Positions 34,682 to 44,266 of a stretch of 64,000 nt of DNA are shown here, in pieces. Source of the DNA: Deltaproteobacteria bacterium (GTDB taxonomy: Bacteria; Myxococcota_A; Polyangia; Nannocystales; Nannocystaceae); NCBI GenBank assembly GCA_016709225.1, contig JADJEE010000002.1, positions 434,001 through 498,000 on the forward strand, in the 5' to 3' direction. The notes beneath the pieces are model-generated. The model ran no database searches. It was not told the origin of the DNA and saw only the letters and a program-made list of their open reading frames with translations. The position numbers were made by a program, and so were the translations under genes. How positions within the stretch are numbered: the first letter of the stretch is position 1; each line of letters begins with the position of its first letter.

Positions 34682-35716
34682 GTGAACCAAGCCACCACGA
34701 CCGCGAGCTTCGTGCGGGCCATGCCCAAGGTCGAGCTGCACTTGCACATCGAAGGCACGCTCGAGCCCGAGCTGATGTTCGAGCTGGCGCGTCGCAACGC
34801 GGTGAAGTTGCCGTGGCCCGACATCGCGCAGCTGCGCGCGGCCTACGACTTCCGTGATCTGCAGTCGTTCCTCGACGTGTACTACTGCGGTGCGCAGGTG
34901 CTGCTGCAGCCGCGCGACTTCGACGACCTGGCGTGGTCGTGGTGCCGCCGCGCGGCCGCCGATGGAGTCGTGCACGCCGAGATCTTCGTAGACCCGCAGA
35001 CCCACACCGACCGGGGTGTCGCGCTCGAGGCCGTGCTCGAGGGGCTCGGTGAGGCGCTCGCACGCGCCGAACGCGAGCTGGGCATGACCACGGCCATCAT
35101 CCCCTGCTTCCTGCGCCACCTGCCGCCCGAGGCCGCGGCCGCGTGCTACCGCGACTGCGCGCGCTTCGGTGATCGCTTCGTCGGCTTCGGGCTCGACTCG
35201 TCCGAGCGCGACCACCCCCCGGCCGCGTTCGCCGAGGTCTTCGCCCGCGTGCGCGCCGACGGCCACCGCGTGGTTGCCCACGCCGGCGAGGAGGGGCCGC
35301 CGTCGTACATCGAGCAGGCACTCGACATCCTCGGGGCGTCGCGCATCGATCACGGGGTCCGCTGCCTCGAGGATCCCGCGTTGGTGCGGCGGCTCGCCGA
35401 CGCGGCCGTGCCGCTGACGGTCTGTCCGCTTTCGAACCTGCGCCTGCGCGTGGTCGATCGTCTCGAAGCGCACCCGCTGGCGCGCATGCTCGCGGCCGGC
35501 CTGTGCGCGAGCGTGCACTCGGACGATCCCGCGTACTTCGGCGGCACGATCGCGACCAACTTCGAGGCGGTGACGGCAGCATTGGCGCTCGATCGCAACC
35601 AACTGCGCGCGCTGGCGGACAACGCCGTCGCCGCGGCATTCGTCGATGCGACGCGCCGCGCCGCGCTCGCCGACGCCGTGGCGCGGCACTTCGACGCGGA
35701 CCCGCTCACCACCTAA
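34682..35716 (+). CDS. Adenosine/adenine deaminase family protein, probably adenine deaminase
   Basis: The product has 344 aa from GTG 34682 with GAGGGGCCCGAA upstream. TIM-barrel metal ligands and catalytic residues are clear: HLHIEGTLE (HxH), HAGEEGPP, DHGVRCLED and HSDDPAYFGG. The DPAYFGG form and the CPLSNLRL stretch are more like adenine deaminases (fungal Aah1 type) than adenosine deaminases, which usually have DDP(A/S)LFGT. The reaction is hydrolytic deamination of adenine to hypoxanthine with a Zn ion. It is divergent from the amidoligase operon with an 80-bp gap. Confidence 0.87.
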   Translation: MNQATTTASFVRAMPKVELHLHIEGTLEPELMFELARRNAVKLPWPDIAQLRAAYDFRDLQSFLDVYYCGAQVLLQPRDFDDLAWSWCRRAAADGVVHAEIFVDPQTHTDRGVALEAVLEGLGEALARAERELGMTTAIIPCFLRHLPPEAAAACYRDCARFGDRFVGFGLDSSERDHPPAAFAEVFARVRADGHRVVAHAGEEGPPSYIEQALDILGASRIDHGVRCLEDPALVRRLADAAVPLTVCPLSNLRLRVVDRLEAHPLARMLAAGLCASVHSDDPAYFGGTIATNFEAVTAALALDRNQLRALADNAVAAAFVDATRRAALADAVARHFDADPLTT

Positions 35717-35748
35717 AGCGCGATCCGAGGCCGGTCGATGCCCGCGCC

Positions 35749-36648
35749 ATGGGAGCAGCGGTGGACCAGCGCGGCCGTCGACAGATCGACCCCGGCCGCG
35801 TCCACGTGATCGAGGCCTCCGCCGCACCCGCCGACCCCGCCGAGCGGCAGCGTCGCGTCCGCGAGATCGCGCTGGCGCTGGGTCGCGCGGTCGAAGATCC
35901 CAAGTTCCGCCTGCCGTTGCTGCCGGAGACCGCCGCCGAGGCCCTGCAGCTGGCCAATGACCCCAGCACGCCGATGAATCGGCTCGAGCGCGTGGTCAGC
36001 AGAGACACCGCCCTCGCCGCGCGCATGCTCACGGTCGCGACCTCGCCCGCCTACGCCGGCACCGGGGTGCGCTCGCTGACCGCCGCGCTGCAGCGACTCG
36101 GCAGCGGAGCCGTGCGCGACATCCTCTACCAGGCGGTCATGGAGTGCCACGTGTTCCGCGGCAACGAGCGCGCGGTGCGGGCCGAACGCGAGCACGCGGT
36201 CGCGGTCGGTGCGATCGCTCGCAGTCTCAGCGGGGTGCTCGGCTTCGACCCGCAGTACACCTTCGTGTGCGGCTTGCTGCACGACCTCGGCCGCACCGCG
36301 ATCCACACCCTGCGCGATCATGAACCGCTCGCGGGCGCGGCCGACATCCTCGACGAGATCGCCGAGATCGTGCACCCCAACCTCGGTGCACACATGGCCG
36401 CGCGCTGGAAGCTCCCGGCGCTCGTCATCGAGGGCGTGCGTCGGCACCATCGCTACCGCGACTTCGACGAGCAGGGCGGCTACTCGCAGATCGGTCACGT
36501 GCTCGCGGTCTCGAACCTGCTCGCGCATCGGCTCGGTCTCGGGCGCCCGCCCGCGCCCGAGACCGACGCCATGCTCGCGCCGATCTACGAGCTCGGACTC
36601 GATCCGGTCGCGAGCCTCGAGCTGGCGCAGGCCGCCGTGCGTGCGTGA
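35749..36648 (+). CDS. HDOD-domain signalling protein
   Basis: The product has 299 aa from ATG 35749. GTG 35761 has a better-placed GGGAG and may be the true start. The domain begins near residue 40 with LPLLPETAAEALQLANDPS and continues through the HD-related core LLHDLGRTAIH and HHRYRDF. HDOD proteins lack full phosphohydrolase metal sites in many cases and act in signal transduction, often with GGDEF or two-component systems. It follows the adenine deaminase by 32 bp but has no obvious link to it. Confidence 0.8.
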   Translation: MGAAVDQRGRRQIDPGRVHVIEASAAPADPAERQRRVREIALALGRAVEDPKFRLPLLPETAAEALQLANDPSTPMNRLERVVSRDTALAARMLTVATSPAYAGTGVRSLTAALQRLGSGAVRDILYQAVMECHVFRGNERAVRAEREHAVAVGAIARSLSGVLGFDPQYTFVCGLLHDLGRTAIHTLRDHEPLAGAADILDEIAEIVHPNLGAHMAARWKLPALVIEGVRRHHRYRDFDEQGGYSQIGHVLAVSNLLAHRLGLGRPPAPETDAMLAPIYELGLDPVASLELAQAAVRA

Positions 36649-36656
36649 TCCCGTCG

Positions 36657-36675
36657 CTTGCCCGAGTCGGGCAAG
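36657..36675 (+). terminator. Hairpin after the HDOD gene
   Basis: CTTGCCCG - AGT - CGGGCAAG is a perfect 8-bp stem with a 3-nt loop starting 9 bp after the stop codon. No U-tract follows. Confidence 0.55.
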
Positions 36676-36796
36676 GGCTTCCCGAGTGGAGCGAACGACC
36701 TCCCCGCCGACCTCCCCGCTCGCCCCAACCCACGCCGAACCCCACGAGAATTCCCCCACCGCCGCGCTGGCTCGCGCCGTGCTCTCGACACCCCCC

Positions 36797-38242
36797 GTGA
36801 ACGTCGCTCGCCCCGCCCACCTCACGTGCTCGCTGCTCGCCGTGCTCGCGCTCGCGTCCAGCTGCGCACGCGCCGGCGAGGGCCGCACCGCCGACGCACC
36901 GCCGCTCCCCGCCGGTGCCCTCGAGCCCACCGCGGTCGCCGAGCCGAGTGCACGCGCCGTCGCTGCGGCGCCCCGCATCCCCGCACTCGCCGCGGCGACC
37001 CTCGCCGACGACGGCATCGAGCTGTTCGAGGCGCCGACGGTGGTGCAGCTCGACGGCTTCACCGACGTGTTCGCGGCGCCGCGGATCGACGCCGAGCGTC
37101 TCGGCGTGATCGCGATGGGCGAGCGGGTCGCCGCCCACGAGCCCGGCTCGACCGACGGCTGCGCGGCGGGCTGGCGCGCGATCGAGCCGATCGGCTTCAT
37201 CTGCGCCGAGGTCACGCCCACGCGACTGGCCGCCAGCAGCACGGTGCTGCCCCGCCTACCCCGCGGCGCGGTGGTCCCTGGCACCTACGGCAAGCTCGAT
37301 GCCGAGCGCACGCGCATCTACGACGCGCTCGATCGGGTCGCTGCCGGTGACGAAGGTCGCCGCCCAGACGCATCGCTCACCGTGCGTCGGCTCGCGCGGG
37401 TCAGCCATGGCGGTCGCAGCTACTGGCGCACACGTCACGGCTACGTGCCCGCCCAGCAGATCCGCAAGCTCGACAGCTCGCGCTTCCACGGCGTCGCGGT
37501 CGGCGACGACCTGGCCCAGCCGCGGGTGTGGGCGCGCTTCCGGGGTGACGACGGCAACATCGCGCTGCGCGCGTCCGCGAGCGCGGGCTCGAAGGTGGTC
37601 GCACGCATGAAGGCACGCCGCGATGGTCGCGTGCTCGAGACCAGCGACGACGGTCGCTTCGTCCGCGTCGCACTCGGCGATGGCGTGGAGGGCTGGGCCG
37701 CGCGCGACGACGTTCGCATCGCGCGACGCACCGCCGCGCCCGCCGACATCGGCGCCGACGAGCGCTGGCTCGACATCGACGTCGCCGAGCAGGTGCTGGT
37801 GGCGTACGTCGGCGCGCGCCCGGTCTACGCAACCCTGGTGTCGACCGGGCGTCGCACCCACGACACCCCGCTCGGCAGCTTCCGCATCGAACGAAAGCTG
37901 GCCGAGCGCACCATGAGCAGCCGGCCCGGCGACGACGACCCCTACGCGGTCGATCGCGTGCCGTGGACGTCGTACTTCATCGGCAGCTTCGCGCTGCACG
38001 CCGCGTACTGGCATGGCAGCTTCGGCGAGCGCAAGAGCCACGGCTGCGTGAACCTGGCGCCGATCGACGCGCGCCAGCTCTACGGCTGGACCGGCCCCGG
38101 CGTGCAGCCCGGGTGGAGCGAGACCTTCGCGACCGCCGAGCAGCCGGGCTCGTTGGTGCGCATCCACGACGGTGCTGCGATCGCGGACGGCACGCAGGTT
38201 GTGCTCGCCGCGACCGCCGACCTCGGCGAGGTCGAGGGCTAG
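36797..38242 (+). CDS. L,D-transpeptidase lipoprotein with SH3-like region
   Basis: The product has 481 aa. GTG 36797 starts a signal with lipobox LASSC. An SH3b-like segment is recognisable at about 245-315 (NIALRASASAGSKVVARMKA). A C-terminal YkuD domain (about 330-470) carries the active-site motif HGSFGERKSHGCVNL with catalytic Cys. Such enzymes cross-link peptidoglycan 3-3 or attach proteins to it. It lies in the periplasm or outer membrane. A small hairpin separates it from the convergent regulator gene. Confidence 0.87.
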   Translation: MNVARPAHLTCSLLAVLALASSCARAGEGRTADAPPLPAGALEPTAVAEPSARAVAAAPRIPALAAATLADDGIELFEAPTVVQLDGFTDVFAAPRIDAERLGVIAMGERVAAHEPGSTDGCAAGWRAIEPIGFICAEVTPTRLAASSTVLPRLPRGAVVPGTYGKLDAERTRIYDALDRVAAGDEGRRPDASLTVRRLARVSHGGRSYWRTRHGYVPAQQIRKLDSSRFHGVAVGDDLAQPRVWARFRGDDGNIALRASASAGSKVVARMKARRDGRVLETSDDGRFVRVALGDGVEGWAARDDVRIARRTAAPADIGADERWLDIDVAEQVLVAYVGARPVYATLVSTGRRTHDTPLGSFRIERKLAERTMSSRPGDDDPYAVDRVPWTSYFIGSFALHAAYWHGSFGERKSHGCVNLAPIDARQLYGWTGPGVQPGWSETFATAEQPGSLVRIHDGAAIADGTQVVLAATADLGEVEG

Positions 38243-38270
38243 CCACGCGCACGCCGAGCGGGGCTTCCAA

Positions 38271-38285
38271 CCGCCCGTGGGGCGG
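38271..38285. terminator. Small hairpin between convergent genes
   Basis: CCGCCC - GTG - GGGCGG, a 6-bp GC stem 28 bp after the L,D-transpeptidase stop and 6 bp from the end of the convergent response-regulator gene. Weak evidence. Confidence 0.35.
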
Positions 38286-38291
38286 CCAGCG

Positions 38292-39667
<1,376 letters not shown>

Positions 39668-39671
<4 letters not shown>

Positions 39672-41146
39672 GCGGCGGCCTCCGTTGCGCGCGGCAAGTA
39701 GATGGTGAAGCAGCTGCCCTCGCCGGGCACGCTGCGGACATCGAGCCAACCGTCGTGGTCGCACACCACCCCGTGCGCCACCGGCAGGCCCAGACCGGTG
39801 CCCTCACCGATGTCCTTGGTGGTGAAGAACGGCTCGAAGATGTGCTCGACGGTCGCGGCGTCCATGCCGGTGCCGGTATCGGTCACGCGCAGGCATGCGT
39901 GGGGCCCTGGCCGCCCACCGTGGGCCGTGGGCGGCGTGGCAACGACGTCGTCGAGCGTGATCGTCACGCGGCCGCCCGCAGCCGTGGCATGGATCGCGTT
40001 GACCACGAGGTTGGACAGCGCCTGCTCGATCTGCAAGGCATCGACATCGACGTCGAGCGCGTGGTCGGTGGCGCGCACCACCGTCAATGCGACGCCGCGC
40101 TTGTCGGCCATCGGCATCAGCAGGCTCGTGGTGCGCCCGGCGAGCGCACCCAGATCGAGACGACGGCGCCGGCCCGGGGAGCGCCGCGCGAAGTCCAGCA
40201 GCGCGCGCATGATGATCGCGATGCGCTGGGTCTGCTCGACGACGATGCGCGCGTTGTCGACGGCTTCCGGGCCCTGGGCCTCGCCGCTGACGATCATCGC
40301 GCTGCGCCCGGCGGCGACCGCCAGCGGCGTGCCGATCTCGTGGGCCATGCCGGCGGCGAGCCGACCGACGGTGGCGAGTCGGTCGGCGTGGCGCAGCTGC
40401 TCGAGCGCGCCAGCGCGTGCGGCAGCCTCGGACGCGAGGTCCTCGCGGGCGCGCGCCAGGCGGTCGCACATGGCGTTCAGCTCCGAGGCGACCTCGCCGA
40501 TCTCGTCGTGCTGCCGTAGCCGCAGCGGCCGCGCGAGGTCGCCGGTGGCGATGTGTCGCACCTTGCGGACGATGGCCCGCAGCGGCCGACCGATGAGCGC
40601 CATGCCGAGCACGAGCGCGACCGCGGCACTGGCCGCGAACGCGATCAGCATCGAGTAGGCGGTACGGTCGATGGAGTCCGACACGAAGCGGGCCCGCTTC
40701 GCGAGCGACTCGCGGGCCTCGATCGCGGTGTGTCCGAGGCGTCGGCTCTCGACCGGTGCGTAGGCCACCAGCGCCCCCGGATCCGCGGCGGCTGCGGGGA
40801 TCCGCGCGAACACGGGCTCGCCGGCGAGCAAGCCCCCGAGCTGTGTCCGCGGCACGACCGGCGCGGCGAGCCCCTGACGATCGTCGTCGAGGCCGACCCA
40901 GCGCACCGTGAGATGGACCGCCCCCCGATCGGCGCGTTCGATGACGGCGCGGGCCGCCTCGACGCCGAGACCATCGACCATCGGCCCCAGGGCGTGGGAC
41001 AGCGACGCCACGACGGCACCGACGTCGAGTCGCATGTCGTCGTCGAACTCGGCGACTTCGCCGCGCACCCGCACGTATCCACCCACGCTGAACACCACCA
41101 AGGTGGTGATCAAGAACGCGAGCAGGAACTTCGCGGTCAGCCGCAT
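39668..41146 (-). CDS. Membrane sensor histidine kinase with HAMP domain
   Basis: The product has 492 aa from ATG 41146. Two membrane helices (about 7-27 and 165-187) flank a periplasmic sensor domain. HAMP follows (about 188-240; GRPLRAIVRKVRHIATGDL). HisKA contains the phosphorylated His in GMAHEIGTPLA. The ATPase domain has the N box LVVNAIHATAAGG, G1 DTGTGMD and G2 GTGLGLPVAHG. It is the partner of the NtrC-type regulator directly downstream (4-bp overlap). Signal unknown. Confidence 0.93.
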
Positions 41147-41286
41147 CCGTGCAGCAGCCTAGCGCCATCGCCCGCAGATGCAGCAGTCCACCTTCGCGTG
41201 GGTGTGTCGCTTCGATGCGTGCGCGCCCGCGGACGCATCGAGGACGTCGCCGTGGACCCGCGTCCGCCGCGAGCGCGCGCGCACGA

Positions 41287-41757
41287 TCACAGCGGGCTTC
41301 CCCCGGCCGTCATGCCCCCGATGAGGGCCTGCACGGTCGCGCGCAGGTGATCGAGCTCGAACGGCTTCGCGAGGATTGCGTCGGCGCCGGCCCACAGCGC
41401 CTCGTGCTCCACTGCCGGGCTCCCGAACGCGGTGATGAGGATGTAGGGCAGGACCCAGTCCTCGCTCCGCAGCCAACGCAGCACGTCGATGCCGGTGAGC
41501 CCCGGCATGCGCAGGTCCGAAATCACCAGATCGAACGGCACCGCCTGGGTGTGCAGCAACATCTGATCGACCAGCGCGTCGAGCAGCGCGGAGCCGCTGT
41601 TGGCCTCGACGATGTCGTAGCCCTCGTAGCGAAGCACCCGTGCGATCAACCGCCGCATCTCGGTGTCGTCCTCGGCCACCAGGATCCGCTTGCGCGTGCG
41701 CCCGGCGGTGGCACCGGGGCGCCGCGCCGGGGTGTGCGAGGTCACCGCGTCGAACAC
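41287..41757 (-). CDS. Stand-alone response-regulator receiver protein
   Basis: The product has 156 aa with a GTG start at 41757 that lies inside the end of the preceding gene (16-bp overlap). Receiver motifs are intact: acidic pair AEDDTEM, phosphoacceptor Asp in LVISDLRMPG, Thr in ITAFGS, and Lys in LAKPFELDHL. No output domain follows. It is upstream of the histidine kinase gene by 140 bp on the same strand and may be another substrate of that kinase. CheY-like or phosphotransfer functions are possible. Confidence 0.87.
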   Translation of the reverse strand: MFDAVTSHTPARRPGATAGRTRKRILVAEDDTEMRRLIARVLRYEGYDIVEANSGSALLDALVDQMLLHTQAVPFDLVISDLRMPGLTGIDVLRWLRSEDWVLPYILITAFGSPAVEHEALWAGADAILAKPFELDHLRATVQALIGGMTAGGSPL

Positions 41758-42179
41758 GACAGCCCCCCTTCGCGCACCGACGGCACCGACGAAATCACGG
41801 CGCGCAGCGTGAGGCGGATGAAGCGAGCCGGCACGATGCGATCGGCACCGAGGCGCTCGGCCTCCTCGTAGACCCAGCCCTCCTCGGGCTCGACCACCGC
41901 GAGGATCACCAACGCGGGCGCGATCAGCCGCGCCGACTCGATCACCGACAGCCCCAGCCAGTAGGGCCGCGCCACCAACACGATGAAGACCTCGGCCGCC
42001 GCGGTGCCGTCGCGCCGCCGGGCCGCGTGCGCGGCCATGCTGCCGACCTCGTGGGCGACGACCTCGTAGCCCACACTGCGCAGCAGGTTGCCGAGGGCTT
42101 CCCTGCGCGGTTGCTCGGGCCAGGCCAACAGCGCCCGCCGCTGCTGTCCGTGGACGACTCCGACATGCTCTGCGATCAC
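41742..42179 (-). CDS. Degenerate receiver-like protein
   Basis: The product has 145 aa. GTG 42179 is set by AAGGGGAGGTGCGC immediately upstream (strong GGGGAGG). It has the alternating alpha/beta pattern of a receiver (LLRSVGYEVVAHEV, VFIVLVARPYWLGL, LVILAVVEPEE, RLGADRIVPARF). The acidic pocket and the phosphoacceptor Asp are not evident (VLVARPYW at that place), so it is probably not phosphorylated. It is coupled to the intact receiver gene by a 16-bp overlap and the two may form a pair. Confidence 0.66.
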   Translation of the reverse strand: MIAEHVGVVHGQQRRALLAWPEQPRREALGNLLRSVGYEVVAHEVGSMAAHAARRRDGTAAAEVFIVLVARPYWLGLSVIESARLIAPALVILAVVEPEEGWVYEEAERLGADRIVPARFIRLTLRAVISSVPSVREGGLSCSTR

Positions 42180-42289
42180 GCGCACCTCCCCTTCGTGGCG
42201 GCCTGCCAGAGCATCACGCGTGCCAAGCAGGTCTCGCGTGTCGCTGCGCGGCGGCGGTCCACACCACGGCACCCGAGCGCGACACCTGC

Positions 42290-42305
42290 CTGCCCCACGG
42301 GGCAG
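42290..42305 (-). terminator. Hairpin downstream of the DUF3604-HupE operon
   Basis: CTGCCCC - AC - GGGGCAG, a 7-bp perfect stem in the 261-bp region after the hupE-like stop and before the receiver-pair genes. No U-tract, so tentative. Confidence 0.4.
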
Positions 42306-42329
42306 ATTGGGGATCGATGGGTGACGCGA

Positions 42330-42440
42330 TCAGAAGCGGCCGCGCAGGGTGAACGACACCCCTGTGGCGCAGCTGCGGGCCCGGCTCGTCGTCGACGCCC
42401 ATCGCGTCGCGGGCGGAACGACACGGCCCGCCACGCAGCG
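42330..42440 (-). pseudogene. Possible remnant of an outer-membrane barrel gene 3' end
   Basis: Minus-strand reading just before a TGA at 42330-42332 gives VSFTLRGRF, a typical barrel C-terminal strand ending in Phe. The preceding bases read DAMGVDDEPGPQLRH in a neighbouring frame, so a single-base frameshift would join them into one typical TonB-receptor-like tail. There is no start codon or upstream domain. Very tentative. Confidence 0.25.
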
Positions 42441-43445
42441 TCACGCGAGCGCGAGCGCCCGCGCGATGCACCACATGCACGCGATCATCCCGAGGCCATG
42501 GCCGAACCACGCGCGTCCGTGCACCGGCACGCGGATGCCCGCGCGCACGAGGGCCACCTGCGCGAGCACGGCGAGCAGCACCAGCGAGACCTGGCCGAGC
42601 TCGATGCCGACGTTGAAGCCGACCAGCGCGGGGGCCAGGCGACCGTCGAGGCTGGCCACACCGCCCTCGGCGTCGAGCAGCGCGGTCGCGAAGCCGAGCC
42701 CGTGCAAGAGGCCCGCGAGCGCGGCCGCGAGCGCGAGCCGCCCGGCGCGTGGCCGCGCTCGCGCGACGGCGAGCTCGAACGCCACCGCCACGAGGCTGGC
42801 GGCGATGCCGAGCTCGGCCCACGCGACCGGGATGCGCAACCACCCCAGCGTCGCGGCGACGAGCGTGAGGCTGTGCCCGAGCGTGAAGGCCGTCAGCGCG
42901 GCGATCGTCGCCCGACGCGAGCGGGCCAACAGCATCAGCGCCAGCGCAAACGCGAGGTGATCGGCGCCGCGCCACAGGTGCGCCAGGCCCCGCGCGACGA
43001 AGCTCGCGAAGGTCGCGAGCGCCGAGGCGCGCGGCGGCACGTGTACCCGCGGCGCAGCGACGGTCGCGACGTCGCGCACGAGCGTGTCGCCGTCGAGCGA
43101 GACCGCCACCATCGCATCGGGGCCGCCGTCGACGAGCCCATCGATGTACACGTCGCCGTCGGCCAGCGACGCATCGCACGACCACCCCTGGGTCGTGCGC
43201 ACGCGCGTGCCGTGCATGTGCCGTCGCGGCGGCCCGCGGCGTGCACACGATACGGAGATATCCACCCTCGGCACCGCCGTGAGCGCGAGCTCGTGATCGA
43301 TCGTGATCTCCACCGCGCCATCGGTGTGGGCCTCGACGCGCACCCCGACCGGCGGCGGCCCATGGGCGGCGAGGTCGCGCGCCGTGGTGCCGAGCAGCAC
43401 CACCGCGAGCGCGCTCGCGATCGTCGTGCCGCGCACCGCCGTCAC
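42441..43445 (-). CDS. HupE/UreJ-family membrane protein
   Basis: The product has 334 aa with GTG 43445 overlapping the preceding stop (GTGA). A signal peptide ends near AAHG, and a periplasmic beta domain (about 28-140) follows. Then come six to seven helices with HLWRGADHLAFALALMLLA, FTLGHSLTLVAATLG and LLHGLGFATALL. HupE/UreJ proteins are linked to metal (Ni) handling, but the larger group with an extracellular domain is uncharacterised. Third gene of the DUF3604 operon. Confidence 0.8.
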   Translation of the reverse strand: MTAVRGTTIASALAVVLLGTTARDLAAHGPPPVGVRVEAHTDGAVEITIDHELALTAVPRVDISVSCARRGPPRRHMHGTRVRTTQGWSCDASLADGDVYIDGLVDGGPDAMVAVSLDGDTLVRDVATVAAPRVHVPPRASALATFASFVARGLAHLWRGADHLAFALALMLLARSRRATIAALTAFTLGHSLTLVAATLGWLRIPVAWAELGIAASLVAVAFELAVARARPRAGRLALAAALAGLLHGLGFATALLDAEGGVASLDGRLAPALVGFNVGIELGQVSLVLLAVLAQVALVRAGIRVPVHGRAWFGHGLGMIACMWCIARALALA

Positions 43446-44266
43446 GGCACCACCTCGATCGCCACCGTGCGGTCACGCTGGCGGCGCGCGAGTTCACGGC
43501 GCACCACCGCGTCGTGGCGCCGCGCCAGCACGCTCTGCAGCAGCGTCACGAGCCCGTGCGGCCACGGGCGCAGCGCGCCGCCGCTGCGCTCGCGCACCCG
43601 CACGCGGTGGCACCCGAGCGGCCCTCGCAGCGGATCGCTCCACTGGCCCGTCGGCACCGTCGCGAGCGCATCGGCGACTGCATCGCCGAGCCGCATGCGC
43701 ACGCGCGGCAGCGCGTAGGCCACCTCGGGTCGCGGCCAGCCCCACGGCCACGGCAGCGCGTCGGCGCCCACGCTCGCGGCCGCTGCATCGTCGCACGCGA
43801 CGCGCTCGCGATCGAAGCGCACGTGGATCGCACCGGTCTGCGCCTGCGGGTGCAAGGCCAGCTCGCGCAGCAGCTCGATCGCCCCCGGCGCATCGTCGGC
43901 CTCGCGACCGAGCGCGCGACGGGCCGCACCGAGCAGCCGTGCGCGTGCGATGGGATCGCGTCGGTGCAGCCCCATGTCGATCGCCGTCGCGATCGCATCC
44001 TCGGGCCCATCACCCTCGACCGCGGCGAGCAGGGCCGACAGCCGCCCACGCACGATCGCGTCGGTGTGCGGCCACCCGCGCGCCTCGGCGAGCTCGAGCA
44101 ACAGCGCCTCGTCGATCGCCTGCGCGACGGCGGGCGCGTCGGCGCCGTCGCGCACCTCGACCCGCAGCGACGGCCCGTCGCCGAGCCACCGGTCCGCCAC
44201 GAAGCACAGCGCACCGCCGACCGCGAACCGCAGCAACACCAACGCGCTGCGACCAGGCGCGCTCAC
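43442..44266 (-). CDS. Parvulin-type (PpiC-like) peptidyl-prolyl isomerase, membrane anchored
   Basis: The product has 274 aa from GTG 44266, which overlaps the DUF3604 stop (GTGA). One N-terminal membrane helix (SALVLLRFAVGGALCFVADRWLG). The middle resembles the helical region of SurA/PrsA-like chaperones. The last third carries a divergent parvulin domain ending with SDPLRGPLGCHRVRV, which matches the conserved G-x-H-x-V stretch. It probably assists folding of an exported partner, perhaps the HupE or DUF3604 proteins beside it. Confidence 0.68.
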   Translation of the reverse strand: MSAPGRSALVLLRFAVGGALCFVADRWLGDGPSLRVEVRDGADAPAVAQAIDEALLLELAEARGWPHTDAIVRGRLSALLAAVEGDGPEDAIATAIDMGLHRRDPIARARLLGAARRALGREADDAPGAIELLRELALHPQAQTGAIHVRFDRERVACDDAAAASVGADALPWPWGWPRPEVAYALPRVRMRLGDAVADALATVPTGQWSDPLRGPLGCHRVRVRERSGGALRPWPHGLVTLLQSVLARRHDAVVRRELARRQRDRTVAIEVVP

